Assembly: GCA_024763295.1 (NCBI GenBank) | Contig: JANTFU010000041.1 | Coordinates: 1 to 11,952, forward strand | Length of the DNA stretch: 11,952 bases | Direction of reading: 5' to 3' | Origin: Anaerolineales bacterium | Lineage (GTDB): Bacteria; Chloroflexota; Anaerolineae; Anaerolineales; Villigracilaceae | Part shown: positions 4,741 to 11,952 of the stretch, piece after piece | How positions within the stretch are numbered: the first letter of the stretch is position 1 | Layout: each line of letters opens with the position of its first letter | The notes under the pieces: model-generated | Seen by the model: the letters and a program-made list of their open reading frames with translations, nothing else | Told to the model about the DNA's origin: nothing | Database searches by the model: none | Position numbers and translations under genes: made by a program

Positions 4741-7700
4741 ATGCCCACACCCCAAGAAGAATACGATGACTACATCCGCCGCCTGATTGCCTCTGAAGAA
4801 GAGACGCGCGTAGATCAGCCTGTACCGCCTTATCAGGGCGATACTTATCCGCCCACGCAGCCGCCGCCCGCCGGACAGACAAATCCGCTCTATGATTCGT
4901 TGCCCCGCCGTGTGGATGAAGTGGATATGGATGCCACGCGCGTTACACCGGCGGCGTATCAACCGATTTCACAGCCACGTCCGTCCACGCCGCAGCGCCC
5001 TGTGATGCGTAAAAATAGCACTTGGCAGAATAAGCTGCGTCATCAGTGGGATGTTTTTGTCTATGATTTGCAAAATCGGCAGGTGAATTGGGGCTGTTTT
5101 CTGCGTGGTGCAATCGTATTGCTCTTTTTGCTGGTGCTGATTGGGTTAATTGGCGGCTCTTTTGCGCTCTATCAATATAATGTGATCGCCTCTACGTTAC
5201 CGGATGTGGATGAATTACAGGCACGCGCATCGCAGTTTGAAACCACGCGCATTCTTGATAGCGAAGGGCGTTTGCTTTATGAAATTCTGGACCCAAACGC
5301 GGGGCGGCGGACGTATACCGACTTAGCACATATTTCCCCCGCGGTTGTCGCGGCGACCATCGCTACCGAAGACAAAGAGTTTTATAACCATCCCGGTTTT
5401 GATGCGGTTGCGCTCGTGCGCGCGCTTTGGCAAAATTACACCAGCGGCGAGATTGTTTCTGGTGCATCGACGATTACACAGCAGTTGGCGCGGATGTTGC
5501 TTTTGCCGGATGAACGCTACGAGCAGAGCTATCAACGCAAGGCGCGCGAGATTATGCTCGCGGCAGAGATTACGCGCCGCTATACCAAAGATGAAATCCT
5601 TGAGCTTTATCTTAACGAAGTCAATTACGGCAATCTTGCTTACGGCATTGAAGCTGCGGCAGAGACTTATTTCAACACGACTGCCGATCAATTGACCTTT
5701 GCCGAAGCCAGCTTTTTAGCCGGAATTCCGCAATCACCCGCCATCCATGATATTTTCACCAATCCCGAAGGCACGCTTGCCCGTCATCGCGATGTGGTTT
5801 TGCTCTCTTATTATCTGAGCGAAGAAAAAGGCTGCATCGAAGTTTCGAACAGCCCGGAACGGGTTTGCGTAGGCGCGCTCGAAGCCTCGCAAGCGGTCGA
5901 GTTTATCGAGAATTATGAGTTTACCGCCCCAACGGTGTCCATGCGCTACCCTCATTGGGTCACGTTCGTCCGCTCCCAACTTGAAGAGATGTACGATGCG
6001 CAGACCATCTACCGTTCAGGATTTACCGTCTACACAACCCTTGTCCCCGAATTGCAGGATGAAGCCCAGCGGATTGTGACGGCACAGGTGGATGCCCTGG
6101 CGGATCGGAATGTGCAGAATGGCGCATTGGTGGCGATGGAACCGGCGACCGGCAAAATTTTGGCGATGGTCGGATCGCCCGACTTTTATGATGACTCCAT
6201 TTCCGGGCAGGTGAACATGGCAACCAGCCCGACCCGTCAACCCGGCTCGTCGATTAAGCCGCTGGCATATTTGGCAGCCTTCGAGAAGGGCTGGACGCCT
6301 GCCACCCTGATTTGGGATGTGCCTTCGCAGTTCCCGCCGAGCGGCGACCCGAACGATACGCGCCCGCCCTATGAACCGGTTAATTACGACCGAAAATTTC
6401 ATGGTCCCGTCACTGTGAGAGTGGCGTTATCAAATTCGTTGAATATCCCCGCAGTTAAGGCGCTCAATTTTGCCGGTATTTACGACGATCCCGAAACCGA
6501 AGAAAAAGATGGCATGATCGGCATGGCGGAACGCCTTGGCATCACGACGTTTACGCGCTCCGACTATGGGCTTTCGCTCAGCTTGGGCGGCGGTGAAGTC
6601 AGTGTCTTGCAGATGACCGGCGCTTATGCGGTGATGGCGAATGGCGGGGTGCGCATTCCGCCGGTGGCGATTACCAAAATTCTTGACTATACCGGCGCGG
6701 TCGTTTATGAGTATGAGCCGCCCGAAGGGGAGCAAGTGCTGCGCCCCGAACACGCTTTTTTGATTTCGTCGATTCTTTCTGATAACGAAGCGCGTTCATG
6801 GATGTTTGGTCCGAACTCGTATTTGCATTTGCCTTTCCCCGCAGCAGCCAAGACAGGCACGTCGAATGACTTCCGCGATAACTGGACGATGGGATACACG
6901 CCCGCGTTAGCGGTTGGGGTTTGGGTCGGCAATGCCGATTATACGCCGATGAATAACACGACGGGATTAAGCGGTGCCGCGCCAATCTGGAATGAGTTTA
7001 TGTCCATAGCGGTACCCAGCCTCCATTCCGATGCGCCTTCGGATTTTATTCCGCCGGAGGGCATTGTCACCGAAGTGATTTGCTCGATTTCGGGCACGAT
7101 TCCGTCCAATTCCTGCAAGGGTGGTAAAAAGTCGGAGTTTTTCGCTGCCGATCAGCTACCGTTGCCTGCTGGAATGGATTTGTGGCGTAAAGTCCGTCTG
7201 GATACCTGGACGGGGTTAGAAGCATCGAATGCCTGCGATGAGTTTGTCGAAGAAGCCGGCGTGATGCGCGTGGACGATGAGTGGGGGCGCAAGTGGTTGC
7301 AAACTAAAGATGGCAAGAATTGGCTTGAAGCGCATAATATGTCAAAAAATGTCCAGTTTGCGCCGGAGCGTGAGTGCCGCGAGAACGATTCGCATCCGGA
7401 TGTCCGTTTTACAAATTTGAGCGATGGGCAGATTATTAGCGACCGGACACTCTCGATCGAGGGCATTGTGACGGCGACTGATAATTTCGGCAAGTGGACG
7501 CTTGCCTATCAGCTTGGGGATGGCGGTAAATGGACGGCGCTGGTGGAGAATAGCAACGCCGAACTGAAGAAAAAGGGTGAACTCTATCTCTGGGATTTGG
7601 CAGACGTGGAGAATGGAACGGTGAATTTGCGCCTGACATTGTACGCCAAGAAAGGTGATGGTTACGCCGAGCGGGAAATCCGCTTGATTTTGAATGTCCC

Positions 7701-7905
7701 GACGCCTACGCCAACCCCGACTCTCACGCCAACGGCGACGGCAACGCCGTTGCCGAGCAGCACGCCAACCGCGACATTATTGCCGACGAGCACACCCACT
7801 ATCACGAATACGCCTGTTCCGGCAACAGCAACCTTCACGCCCACACCAATCACGCCTAGCCCAACGTGGACGCCGGTCACGCCGACAGATACGCCAGTGC
7901 CTTAA
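4741..7905 (+). CDS. Class A penicillin-binding protein (PBP1A type)
   Basis: This 1054-residue bifunctional peptidoglycan synthase has a Pro-rich cytoplasmic tail (1-118), one membrane anchor (about 124-144), a GT51 transglycosylase domain and a transpeptidase domain. In GT51, catalytic E210 lies in ATEDKEFYNHPG, and G-A-STITQQ (241-248) replaces the usual GGSTITQQ. The transpeptidase shows SxxK S503-S-I-K506 in QPGSSIKP, SxN S566-L-N568, and KTGT 704-707. It polymerises lipid II into glycan strands and cross-links the peptides outside the membrane. A region with a possible Cys pair (C781, C792), an Ig/FN3-like beta domain (about 886-985) and a Thr/Pro-rich tail (987-1054) extend it well beyond the usual 650-850 residues. 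The ribosome binding site is weak (gag about 12 bases before the ATG), so the start is less certain than the rest. It ends just before a strong terminator. Confidence 0.95.
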   Translation: MPTPQEEYDDYIRRLIASEEETRVDQPVPPYQGDTYPPTQPPPAGQTNPLYDSLPRRVDEVDMDATRVTPAAYQPISQPRPSTPQRPVMRKNSTWQNKLRHQWDVFVYDLQNRQVNWGCFLRGAIVLLFLLVLIGLIGGSFALYQYNVIASTLPDVDELQARASQFETTRILDSEGRLLYEILDPNAGRRTYTDLAHISPAVVAATIATEDKEFYNHPGFDAVALVRALWQNYTSGEIVSGASTITQQLARMLLLPDERYEQSYQRKAREIMLAAEITRRYTKDEILELYLNEVNYGNLAYGIEAAAETYFNTTADQLTFAEASFLAGIPQSPAIHDIFTNPEGTLARHRDVVLLSYYLSEEKGCIEVSNSPERVCVGALEASQAVEFIENYEFTAPTVSMRYPHWVTFVRSQLEEMYDAQTIYRSGFTVYTTLVPELQDEAQRIVTAQVDALADRNVQNGALVAMEPATGKILAMVGSPDFYDDSISGQVNMATSPTRQPGSSIKPLAYLAAFEKGWTPATLIWDVPSQFPPSGDPNDTRPPYEPVNYDRKFHGPVTVRVALSNSLNIPAVKALNFAGIYDDPETEEKDGMIGMAERLGITTFTRSDYGLSLSLGGGEVSVLQMTGAYAVMANGGVRIPPVAITKILDYTGAVVYEYEPPEGEQVLRPEHAFLISSILSDNEARSWMFGPNSYLHLPFPAAAKTGTSNDFRDNWTMGYTPALAVGVWVGNADYTPMNNTTGLSGAAPIWNEFMSIAVPSLHSDAPSDFIPPEGIVTEVICSISGTIPSNSCKGGKKSEFFAADQLPLPAGMDLWRKVRLDTWTGLEASNACDEFVEEAGVMRVDDEWGRKWLQTKDGKNWLEAHNMSKNVQFAPERECRENDSHPDVRFTNLSDGQIISDRTLSIEGIVTATDNFGKWTLAYQLGDGGKWTALVENSNAELKKKGELYLWDLADVENGTVNLRLTLYAKKGDGYAEREIRLILNVPTPTPTPTLTPTATATPLPSSTPTATLLPTSTPTITNTPVPATATFTPTPITPSPTWTPVTPTDTPVP

Positions 7906-7910
7906 AAGCG

Positions 7911-7941
7911 AAAGCCGCCGAGAATATTCGGCGGCTTTTTT
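7911..7941 (+). terminator. Intrinsic terminator of the penicillin-binding protein gene
   Basis: An 11-base stem (aaagccgccga at 7911-7921 with tcggcggcttt at 7928-7938) has a 6-base loop and runs into a T6 tract. It lies only five bases after the TAA. Confidence 0.9.
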
Positions 7942-8045
7942 GCTTAAAATAGCCCCTTTCAATTCCCCCAAATGCCAAAAGCGTGGAATTTTTGGGGAAG
8001 CGTCTGCCCTCTCTTAAACTCGAGCGTTTTACCGTCTTTACGTTC

Positions 8046-8073
8046 CCCGCGCCGTCCTCGGCGCGGGCTTTTT
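8046..8073 (+). terminator. Terminator-like hairpin within repeat copy 2
   Basis: A perfect 9-base stem (cccgcgccg at 8046-8054, loop tcct, cggcgcggg at 8059-8067) is followed by cTTTTT. It has the form of a second intrinsic terminator for rightward transcription and is part of the 58-base repeat. Its role may be incidental because a strong terminator lies about 105 bases upstream. Confidence 0.55.
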
Positions 8074-8106
8074 GCAAAGATCGCCGCCGGGGACGGCGGC
8101 TAGAGC
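8049..8106. repeat. 58-base paired-palindrome repeat, copy 2
   Basis: This is the better preserved copy of the element at 596-653 (52/58 identical). Both hairpins are perfect: gcgccg-tcct-cggcgc and gccgccg-ggga-cggcggc. Like copy 1 it sits between two convergent genes, here the penicillin-binding protein and the beta-lactamase-family gene. Confidence 0.75.
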
Positions 8107-8122
8107 GAAACAGTTCCGGCTG

Positions 8123-9304
8123 TTATTTCCCCAACTCATCCACTAAATACTGCGGCAAATCAATAATCAAACCCTCACCGCTTTCTTCTGAATTGGTCAG
8201 CACCACAAAAGCGACATCTAAATCCGGCACCATTCCGATGACGCTCAAATAATTATCGAAAGCCCCCTCATGCGAGATAATCGTGTACCCGTTACAGCTG
8301 CTCGTTTCCCAGCCCATGCCATAATTTTCGAGCAGCGGCTTCCATGTCTCGCGCAAATTCGCCGCCGAAACCACGCGCGTCCCATTTGGCGCAACACCCG
8401 CGTTCAACTGCGTTTGCATATACGCCGCCATATCCAAAATGCTGGCTTTGACCGAGCCCGAAGGCGCTAACGGATCGCCGTCAAAGTCCTCGCGCTCGGC
8501 TTCGCTGCCGTCGCCGTAATAGGATTTCCCATAATTCGGGCTGCGCTCTGCCTCGCTAAAACGCACCACCGCCGTATCCATGCCGATTGGCTGAAGCACC
8601 TTGTCGTGCAGCAGGTCAGCATAGCCCTCGTAAAGATCGCCATCGTCGTAGCCTGCGGCGATCACATCCACATAACCTGCCAACGATGCAGATAGATTGG
8701 AATAGCTGAACGCCTCGCCCGGCGCTCCGAGCAAATCAATGCCCGCGACAAAATCGAAGATGTCCTCGGCGCGCTCGCCGTAGAAGTCATCTTCGGCGGA
8801 ATCGGGAATGCCGCTCTGCATACTGAGCAGGTCGCGCATGGTAACGGCTTGGCTGCTGCTGGGATCGCTGAGCCTGAACCCCGCATAAATCTCGTTAACC
8901 GGCGTATCCCAAGCAAAATAGCCCTCATCAATCAAGATTGCTGTCAACATCGCTGTCATCGACTTATTCGTTGAGCCGATATGAAAAAGCGTCTCGCGCG
9001 TCACCGGTAATCTGGCATCCACATCCCGATAACCAAAGCCCTCGGCAAAAAGTATTTCGTCCGTGTTGACGACAGCCACCGCCGCGCCGGGCAGATTATC
9101 TTTTTCCATGGTTTCGCTGACAAAAGCGCTTAATCCCTTTGCAAAATCTCCCTGTACCCTTGGAGAGAGATTTTCTGCAGGCGCGGAAGCGTCTTCTGCG
9201 TTTGCGTACTCTTTATGATCGTCATATTCATTATCCATGCAGGCAGTAAGCATAAAAGTGCTGAAAGCCAGCAAAAAAGCAAGTATAAGAGATATTTTTT
9301 TCAT
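8123..9304 (-). CDS. Serine beta-lactamase-family (class C-like) lipoprotein hydrolase
   Basis: This 393-residue protein has a lipoprotein signal (MKKISLILAFLL, lipobox LTAC with C22) and an acidic linker (about 24-50). A beta-lactamase / DD-peptidase family domain follows (about 52-390; family S12 type). Active-site motifs are S111-T-N-K114 (SxxK, nucleophile S111), Y201-S-N203 (YxN) and H345-E-G347, replacing the KTG triad as in many esterases and peptidases of this family. It acts outside the membrane, possibly on peptidoglycan peptides, D-amino-acid peptides or esters. The sequence alone does not show that it hydrolyses beta-lactams. I chose the ATG at 9304 (signal peptide) rather than the longer frame from 9346, which would overlap the YhhN-family gene. 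The gap to that gene is 16 bases, so they are probably co-transcribed. The ribosome binding site is weak. Confidence 0.9.
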   Translation of the reverse strand: MKKISLILAFLLAFSTFMLTACMDNEYDDHKEYANAEDASAPAENLSPRVQGDFAKGLSAFVSETMEKDNLPGAAVAVVNTDEILFAEGFGYRDVDARLPVTRETLFHIGSTNKSMTAMLTAILIDEGYFAWDTPVNEIYAGFRLSDPSSSQAVTMRDLLSMQSGIPDSAEDDFYGERAEDIFDFVAGIDLLGAPGEAFSYSNLSASLAGYVDVIAAGYDDGDLYEGYADLLHDKVLQPIGMDTAVVRFSEAERSPNYGKSYYGDGSEAEREDFDGDPLAPSGSVKASILDMAAYMQTQLNAGVAPNGTRVVSAANLRETWKPLLENYGMGWETSSCNGYTIISHEGAFDNYLSVIGMVPDLDVAFVVLTNSEESGEGLIIDLPQYLVDELGK

Positions 9305-9320
9305 GCTCAGTCTTTGTTCT

Positions 9321-9989
9321 CTACGACAGGTGTAGCCAAACGCCAAGAATGAGCATAATCTGCCCCAGATGGTAGGACGCTAGATTTTTCGTGCGCCCAA
9401 ACGGAATTGGCGCGACGAAGCGATTTAGCGCAAGAATTGCGTCTGATAGCATGAAGAGCGCCGCCCCGAGGCTAACCGTCAACGCGGGGAGAATTGCCCA
9501 ATCTGCACGGAAAAGCGTAAAGAGCGCCGAAATAAGCATCACAGCGATGACGACCACATAGGCGAGCACAGGTTTTTGCAGCGCAGCCTTGTCTTGTTTT
9601 GCCAAGCCGACTGCAATTTTGGCGTAAATCTCTTTGCCAATTGCGGCGACAAAGATAACCAAAAACAAGCCCAACGGCGTGAAGGGGGGAAAATCGGGAT
9701 TGAAGCCGATAATGTAAAAGACGTGCGCGGTCAAAAAAGCGACCAAGCCCGCAATGAATTGTTCCTTGGGCAGCATCAGGAAAATATCGCCAGCCAGTGA
9801 GAAGAGCAGACCGAGCGCAAACCAAATCGCCATCGCGCCGTTCAAGCCGCTTGTTGCGCCAATGAACCAAGCCAGCAATAGAATCATAACCGCAGGTTTG
9901 AGCAAGTATTCGAGCGTTGTCCAACCTTTGTAAACGACATACCAATCGAGGATTGCGGTAAGTAGAGAGAGAATTAGAAGAATATACAT
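9321..9989 (-). CDS. YhhN/TMEM86 family membrane protein (putative lysoplasmalogenase)
   Basis: This 222-residue protein is hydrophobic throughout, with about seven or eight membrane helices. It resembles the YhhN / TMEM86 family, whose mammalian members hydrolyse the vinyl ether bond of lysoplasmalogens. Recognisable features are the GLLFSLAGDIFLML segment (helix with conserved Asp), AHVFYIIGF, a region around LFMLSDAILALNRF with another conserved Asp, and a C-terminal SYHLGQIMLILG helix. These acidic and His positions are typical of the family. I chose the ATG at 9989. The in-frame extension to 10169 has no hydrophobic character and simply translates the palindromic repeat at 10075-10162. 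An aaagg lies about nine bases upstream. It precedes the beta-lactamase-family gene by 16 bases. Function in this organism, including whether plasmalogens are present, is inference. Confidence 0.85.
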   Translation of the reverse strand: MYILLILSLLTAILDWYVVYKGWTTLEYLLKPAVMILLLAWFIGATSGLNGAMAIWFALGLLFSLAGDIFLMLPKEQFIAGLVAFLTAHVFYIIGFNPDFPPFTPLGLFLVIFVAAIGKEIYAKIAVGLAKQDKAALQKPVLAYVVVIAVMLISALFTLFRADWAILPALTVSLGAALFMLSDAILALNRFVAPIPFGRTKNLASYHLGQIMLILGVWLHLS

Positions 9990-10074
9990 GTTGAGTACCT
10001 TTTGCGAGAAAGTTTTAAGCGTTATTTGGTCAGGCAGACTTGTTGCAGTGTAAATCAAGTTTTTTATAGTTTTC

Positions 10075-10162
10075 GTCACGTCTTTGCGAGGCAGCTTTAC
10101 CGCCGAAGCAATCTCCACGACTGTGTGGGAGACTGCTTCACAAAAAGACGCTCGCAGTGACG
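10075..10162. repeat. TGCGAGGC-type palindromic repeat (better copy)
   Basis: The outer ends cgtcac (10075-10080) and gtgacg (10157-10162) are reverse complements; next to them tgcgag (10085-10090) pairs with ctcgca (10151-10156). Inside, gaagcaatctcc (from about 10105) pairs with gggagactgcttc (ending about 10139) with few mismatches. The whole unit is a roughly 88-base nested hairpin between the glycosyltransferase stop codon and the YhhN-family start. A degenerate copy is at 827-895. I recall repeats of this general form in intergenic DNA of many bacteria. Confidence 0.65.
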
Positions 10163-10201
10163 TGAACATTTAAAATGATAAAAACTTGTTTAACGATGTA
10201 C

Positions 10202-11002
10202 TTATGCGATTTCCTTCAGCGATTTCTCAATCTTTCGTCGTCGTCGCCAGTTCCACCAGGGGGCAATGAGTTTGCGCACCCAATATTTAGCGTTGATGAG
10301 CGAGAAAAAAGAGCCGCCGTTGCGATAATGCACGCGCAGCATCTCGGGCCAGCAACGGTCATCGGCGGCAATGGATTTCGCATCGCCATGTAAACGGAAA
10401 TTTGCCCAAATCCGTCCCGGCAGGTAGCGCAACTCGCTAATTTCAGCGAGACGTACCCAAAGGTCGTAGTCCATCGCAAAGAAGAAAGATTCGTCCAGCG
10501 GGGCAACTTGACGCCACAAATCTGCCCGCCAGAAAGCTGCTTGTTGGGGAATGTGGACGTAGCCCTGTTTGAGTTTCTGGTAATCCGTTTGGGCAGCGCC
10601 GAACAAGCCGAACGCACGTCCGTTTTCGTCGATGAAGTTGCAATCGCCATAGACCAAACCGACGTCCGGGTTATCCACAAGGAAATCCACAGCTTCGCGG
10701 ATCGCCCCCGGCTCGTAAGTGTCGTCCGAATTGAGCCACGCTAAAATCTCGCCGTTCGCGTGCGAAAATCCCTTGTTAATGGCGGACGTTTGCCCATTAT
10801 CTTTTTCGGAAATCCACCACGCGATATGCTCGGCATACCGCTCGATAATCTCAACGCTGCCGTCGTCCGAGCCGCCATCGACGATGATGTACTCGATATG
10901 CGGGTAATCCTGCCCAAGCACGGATTCGATGGTGGCGGGCAGAAAACGCGCCTGATTGTAGGAAGGGGTGATGATGGAAACGAGCGGTTGTTTAGTCGTC
11001 AT
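10202..11002 (-). CDS. Family 2 glycosyltransferase
   Basis: This 266-residue GT-A-fold enzyme transfers a sugar from a nucleotide-sugar donor to an acceptor, probably a lipid-linked or cell-surface glycan, at the cytoplasmic face of the membrane. Motifs run in order: VSIITPSYNQ (8-17), IIVDGGSDDGS (39-49), EKDNGQTSAINKGF (66-79), the metal-binding WLNSDDTY with D93/D94, HIPQQAAFWRADLW (150-163), and FAMDYDLWVRLAE (175-187), where D178 is the likely catalytic base. No transmembrane helix is present, but the Trp- and Arg-rich C-terminus (about 240-260) may bind the membrane. Length is typical. The ATG lies inside the end of the upstream membrane-protein gene (11-base overlap), so the two are translationally linked. 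This suggests they act in the same surface glycan pathway. Donor and acceptor are unknown. Confidence 0.93.
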   Translation of the reverse strand: MTTKQPLVSIITPSYNQARFLPATIESVLGQDYPHIEYIIVDGGSDDGSVEIIERYAEHIAWWISEKDNGQTSAINKGFSHANGEILAWLNSDDTYEPGAIREAVDFLVDNPDVGLVYGDCNFIDENGRAFGLFGAAQTDYQKLKQGYVHIPQQAAFWRADLWRQVAPLDESFFFAMDYDLWVRLAEISELRYLPGRIWANFRLHGDAKSIAADDRCWPEMLRVHYRNGGSFFSLINAKYWVRKLIAPWWNWRRRRKIEKSLKEIA

Positions 11003-11952
11003 AATAATCTCTGGTGGGGTCGACGCTGATGCTATCGACGCCGTAGTATTCTGCCGCGCCCTTGTTAACCCAATGACGCGCGGAGATGTCGAGTTCTTTG
11101 ATGCCCGCCACGCCGTTGATTGTCAGGACGGTGATATCTTTTTCGCCCGCTTCGATTTGGCTGTGGATGTACGCGTCGCGCGTGTCCCAGGCTTGGGCGT
11201 GGTTACGATAAATTTCGGTGGTGTCAACTGTGTTCCACGCCCCGCGCAGTGGATAAAGTGCCGCGACGAGGAGCAGCACGGCGGCGAGGGGCTTGAGTTT
11301 TGGCGACGTGAAGAGCATCCCCGCAAACGCGCCTTCAGCGAAGAGTGCTGCCGTTAAGAGAAATTGGGCGGGGAATTGCACACGGTCATCAGGAAAAGAA
11401 AAAACGTAGGCGTTCGGTGCAAAACTAGCAGCGATGAAAAGGTGGGTTAGGAGAGGGGTAATGAGTAAGTAGGTAATTAGGGATTTGGATTCGGGGCGTT
11501 TTTCGAGGGCGATGCCGAAGATAAGAAAGCCGAGTGCAAAGGCAGCAAGGGTTGGCAAGGGCAGGGTTTTGAAATTATTTAACGCAAACTGAAGCGGATA
11601 AGTGATTAAGCGCAAAATGAAGTCTGTGAACGGCAGCGGGGTGCCGTCCGTGCGCATGGCGTTGGCAGGCGAGAGCGCCATTGTCAGTAAGGCGGCGAGG
11701 TTGGCGAGGGCAGAGGCGGCGAGGAAGGGATAGAAATTTTTATTCTTGGATGTTTTACGTTCGCCCCCCTCTGTCCTTCGGACATCTGGTGAAGAAACTG
11801 CTTCGCATCCCCCCGAGGGGGGGAGAATGTGTCTCGTCTGCGAGCCCTGTCCCTTCCCCCTTCGGGGGAAGGCTAGGAAGGGGGATACCCCATAATCGCC
11901 AAATCGTAGAAAGAAAGCCAAGACAACCATCACCGTAAAATTCAACGCGGCG
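10992..11952 (-). CDS. Multi-pass membrane protein, C-terminal part (DUF6056-like); 5' end outside window
   Basis: The frame stays open to the right edge (in-frame codons continue past the TTG at 11945), so the N-terminal part is missing. The visible portion has several hydrophobic helices: about VMVVLAFFLRF near the edge, FYPFLAASALANLAALLTMALS, LPTLAAFALGFLIFGIAL, LITYLLITPLLTHLFIAASF, and a pair covering FLLTAALFAEGAFAGML and LAAVLLLVAALYPL. A soluble tail of about 85 residues follows. The tail, with TVLTINGVAGIKELDIS, HWVNKGAAEYYGVDSI and a Tyr/Asp-rich end, together with SPANAMR after a helix, reminds me of DUF6056-type proteins, which are uncharacterised and often near glycosyltransferases. 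The family call is from memory. Between the first two helices lies a 40-45 residue, Gly/Pro/Arg-rich stretch encoded by palindromic GC-rich DNA that looks inserted. The 3' end overlaps the GT2 start by 11 bases. Confidence 0.75.
   Translation of the reverse strand, partial: AALNFTVMVVLAFFLRFGDYGVSPFLAFPRRGKGQGSQTRHILPPSGGCEAVSSPDVRRTEGGERKTSKNKNFYPFLAASALANLAALLTMALSPANAMRTDGTPLPFTDFILRLITYPLQFALNNFKTLPLPTLAAFALGFLIFGIALEKRPESKSLITYLLITPLLTHLFIAASFAPNAYVFSFPDDRVQFPAQFLLTAALFAEGAFAGMLFTSPKLKPLAAVLLLVAALYPLRGAWNTVDTTEIYRNHAQAWDTRDAYIHSQIEAGEKDITVLTINGVAGIKELDISARHWVNKGAAEYYGVDSISVDPTRDYYDD
11763..11884. repeat. Palindrome-rich GC block inside the membrane-protein gene
   Basis: Three hairpins lie close together: tgtcc-ttc-ggaca (11772-11784), cccccc-ga-gggggg (about 11809-11822) and ccttccccc-ttc-gggggaagg (11852-11872). 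The block begins with a C-run (cgcccccct) and ends with a G-run (ggaaggggg). It keeps the surrounding frame open and encodes a Gly/Pro/Arg-rich, non-hydrophobic loop unlike the flanking helices. Boundaries are approximate. Confidence 0.6.

Noticed and set aside
7662..7880. Leftward Val/Gly-repeat frame opposite the PBP tail
   Set aside because: It is the antisense reading of the Thr/Pro codon repeat in the penicillin-binding protein.
8123..9304. A true antibiotic-resistance beta-lactamase
   Set aside because: The catalytic motifs are shared with many DD-peptidases and esterases, and HEG replaces KTG. No resistance function can be concluded from the sequence.
9305..9346. 14-residue N-terminal extension of the beta-lactamase-family lipoprotein
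   Set aside because: It would place residues before the signal peptide and overlap the YhhN-family gene; MKKISLI at 9304 is a typical signal peptide start.
9990..10169. 60-residue N-terminal extension of the YhhN-family protein
   Set aside because: It translates the palindromic repeat at 10075-10162, is not hydrophobic, and the ATG at 9989 begins directly at the first membrane helix.

Overview
The window looks like a chromosomal segment of a Chloroflexota bacterium, most likely class Anaerolineae. This is an inference from the Thr/Pro-rich tails on exported proteins (the long class A penicillin-binding protein and a lipoprotein deacetylase), the protein families present, and intergenic DNA packed with short palindromic repeats. 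No taxonomic marker gene is present, so the placement is tentative. I see no rRNA, tRNA, CRISPR array, phage, transposase or defence genes. The gene content is ordinary housekeeping and cell-envelope material.

Layout. Positions 15-464 (+) encode a bactofilin, probably the end of an operon entering from the left. A 480-base convergent gap full of repeats follows. Next is a leftward cluster, in transcription order: a 57-residue acidic protein (3706-3533), a P1/DmpA-type peptidase (3531-2539), a polysaccharide-deacetylase-like lipoprotein (2542-1361) and a HinT-like histidine-triad protein (1289-945). The first three genes are almost without gaps and are very likely co-transcribed and translationally coupled. 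A 387-base divergent region with two nested inverted repeats and an extended -10 promoter candidate separates them from a rightward MaoC-like hydratase (4094-4561). A large class A penicillin-binding protein (4741-7905, +) comes next and ends at a strong intrinsic terminator.

The right half is all leftward: the 3' part of a multi-pass membrane protein (from beyond the right edge to 10992), overlapping a family 2 glycosyltransferase (11002-10202), then a YhhN-family membrane protein (9989-9321) and a serine beta-lactamase-family lipoprotein (9304-8123).

Functionally, much of the window concerns the envelope: a cytoskeletal scaffold (bactofilin), peptidoglycan synthesis (PBP1A type), surface sugar transfer (GT2 plus membrane partner), and two exported lipoprotein hydrolases. 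A shared pathway is not demonstrated.

The most unusual aspect is the intergenic DNA. At least six different short palindromic repeat families are visible, several built as two palindromic units in inverted orientation (REPIN-like). Two families occur twice in the window. A further palindrome-rich GC block sits in frame inside the membrane-protein gene at the right edge. I found no convincing new multi-gene system.
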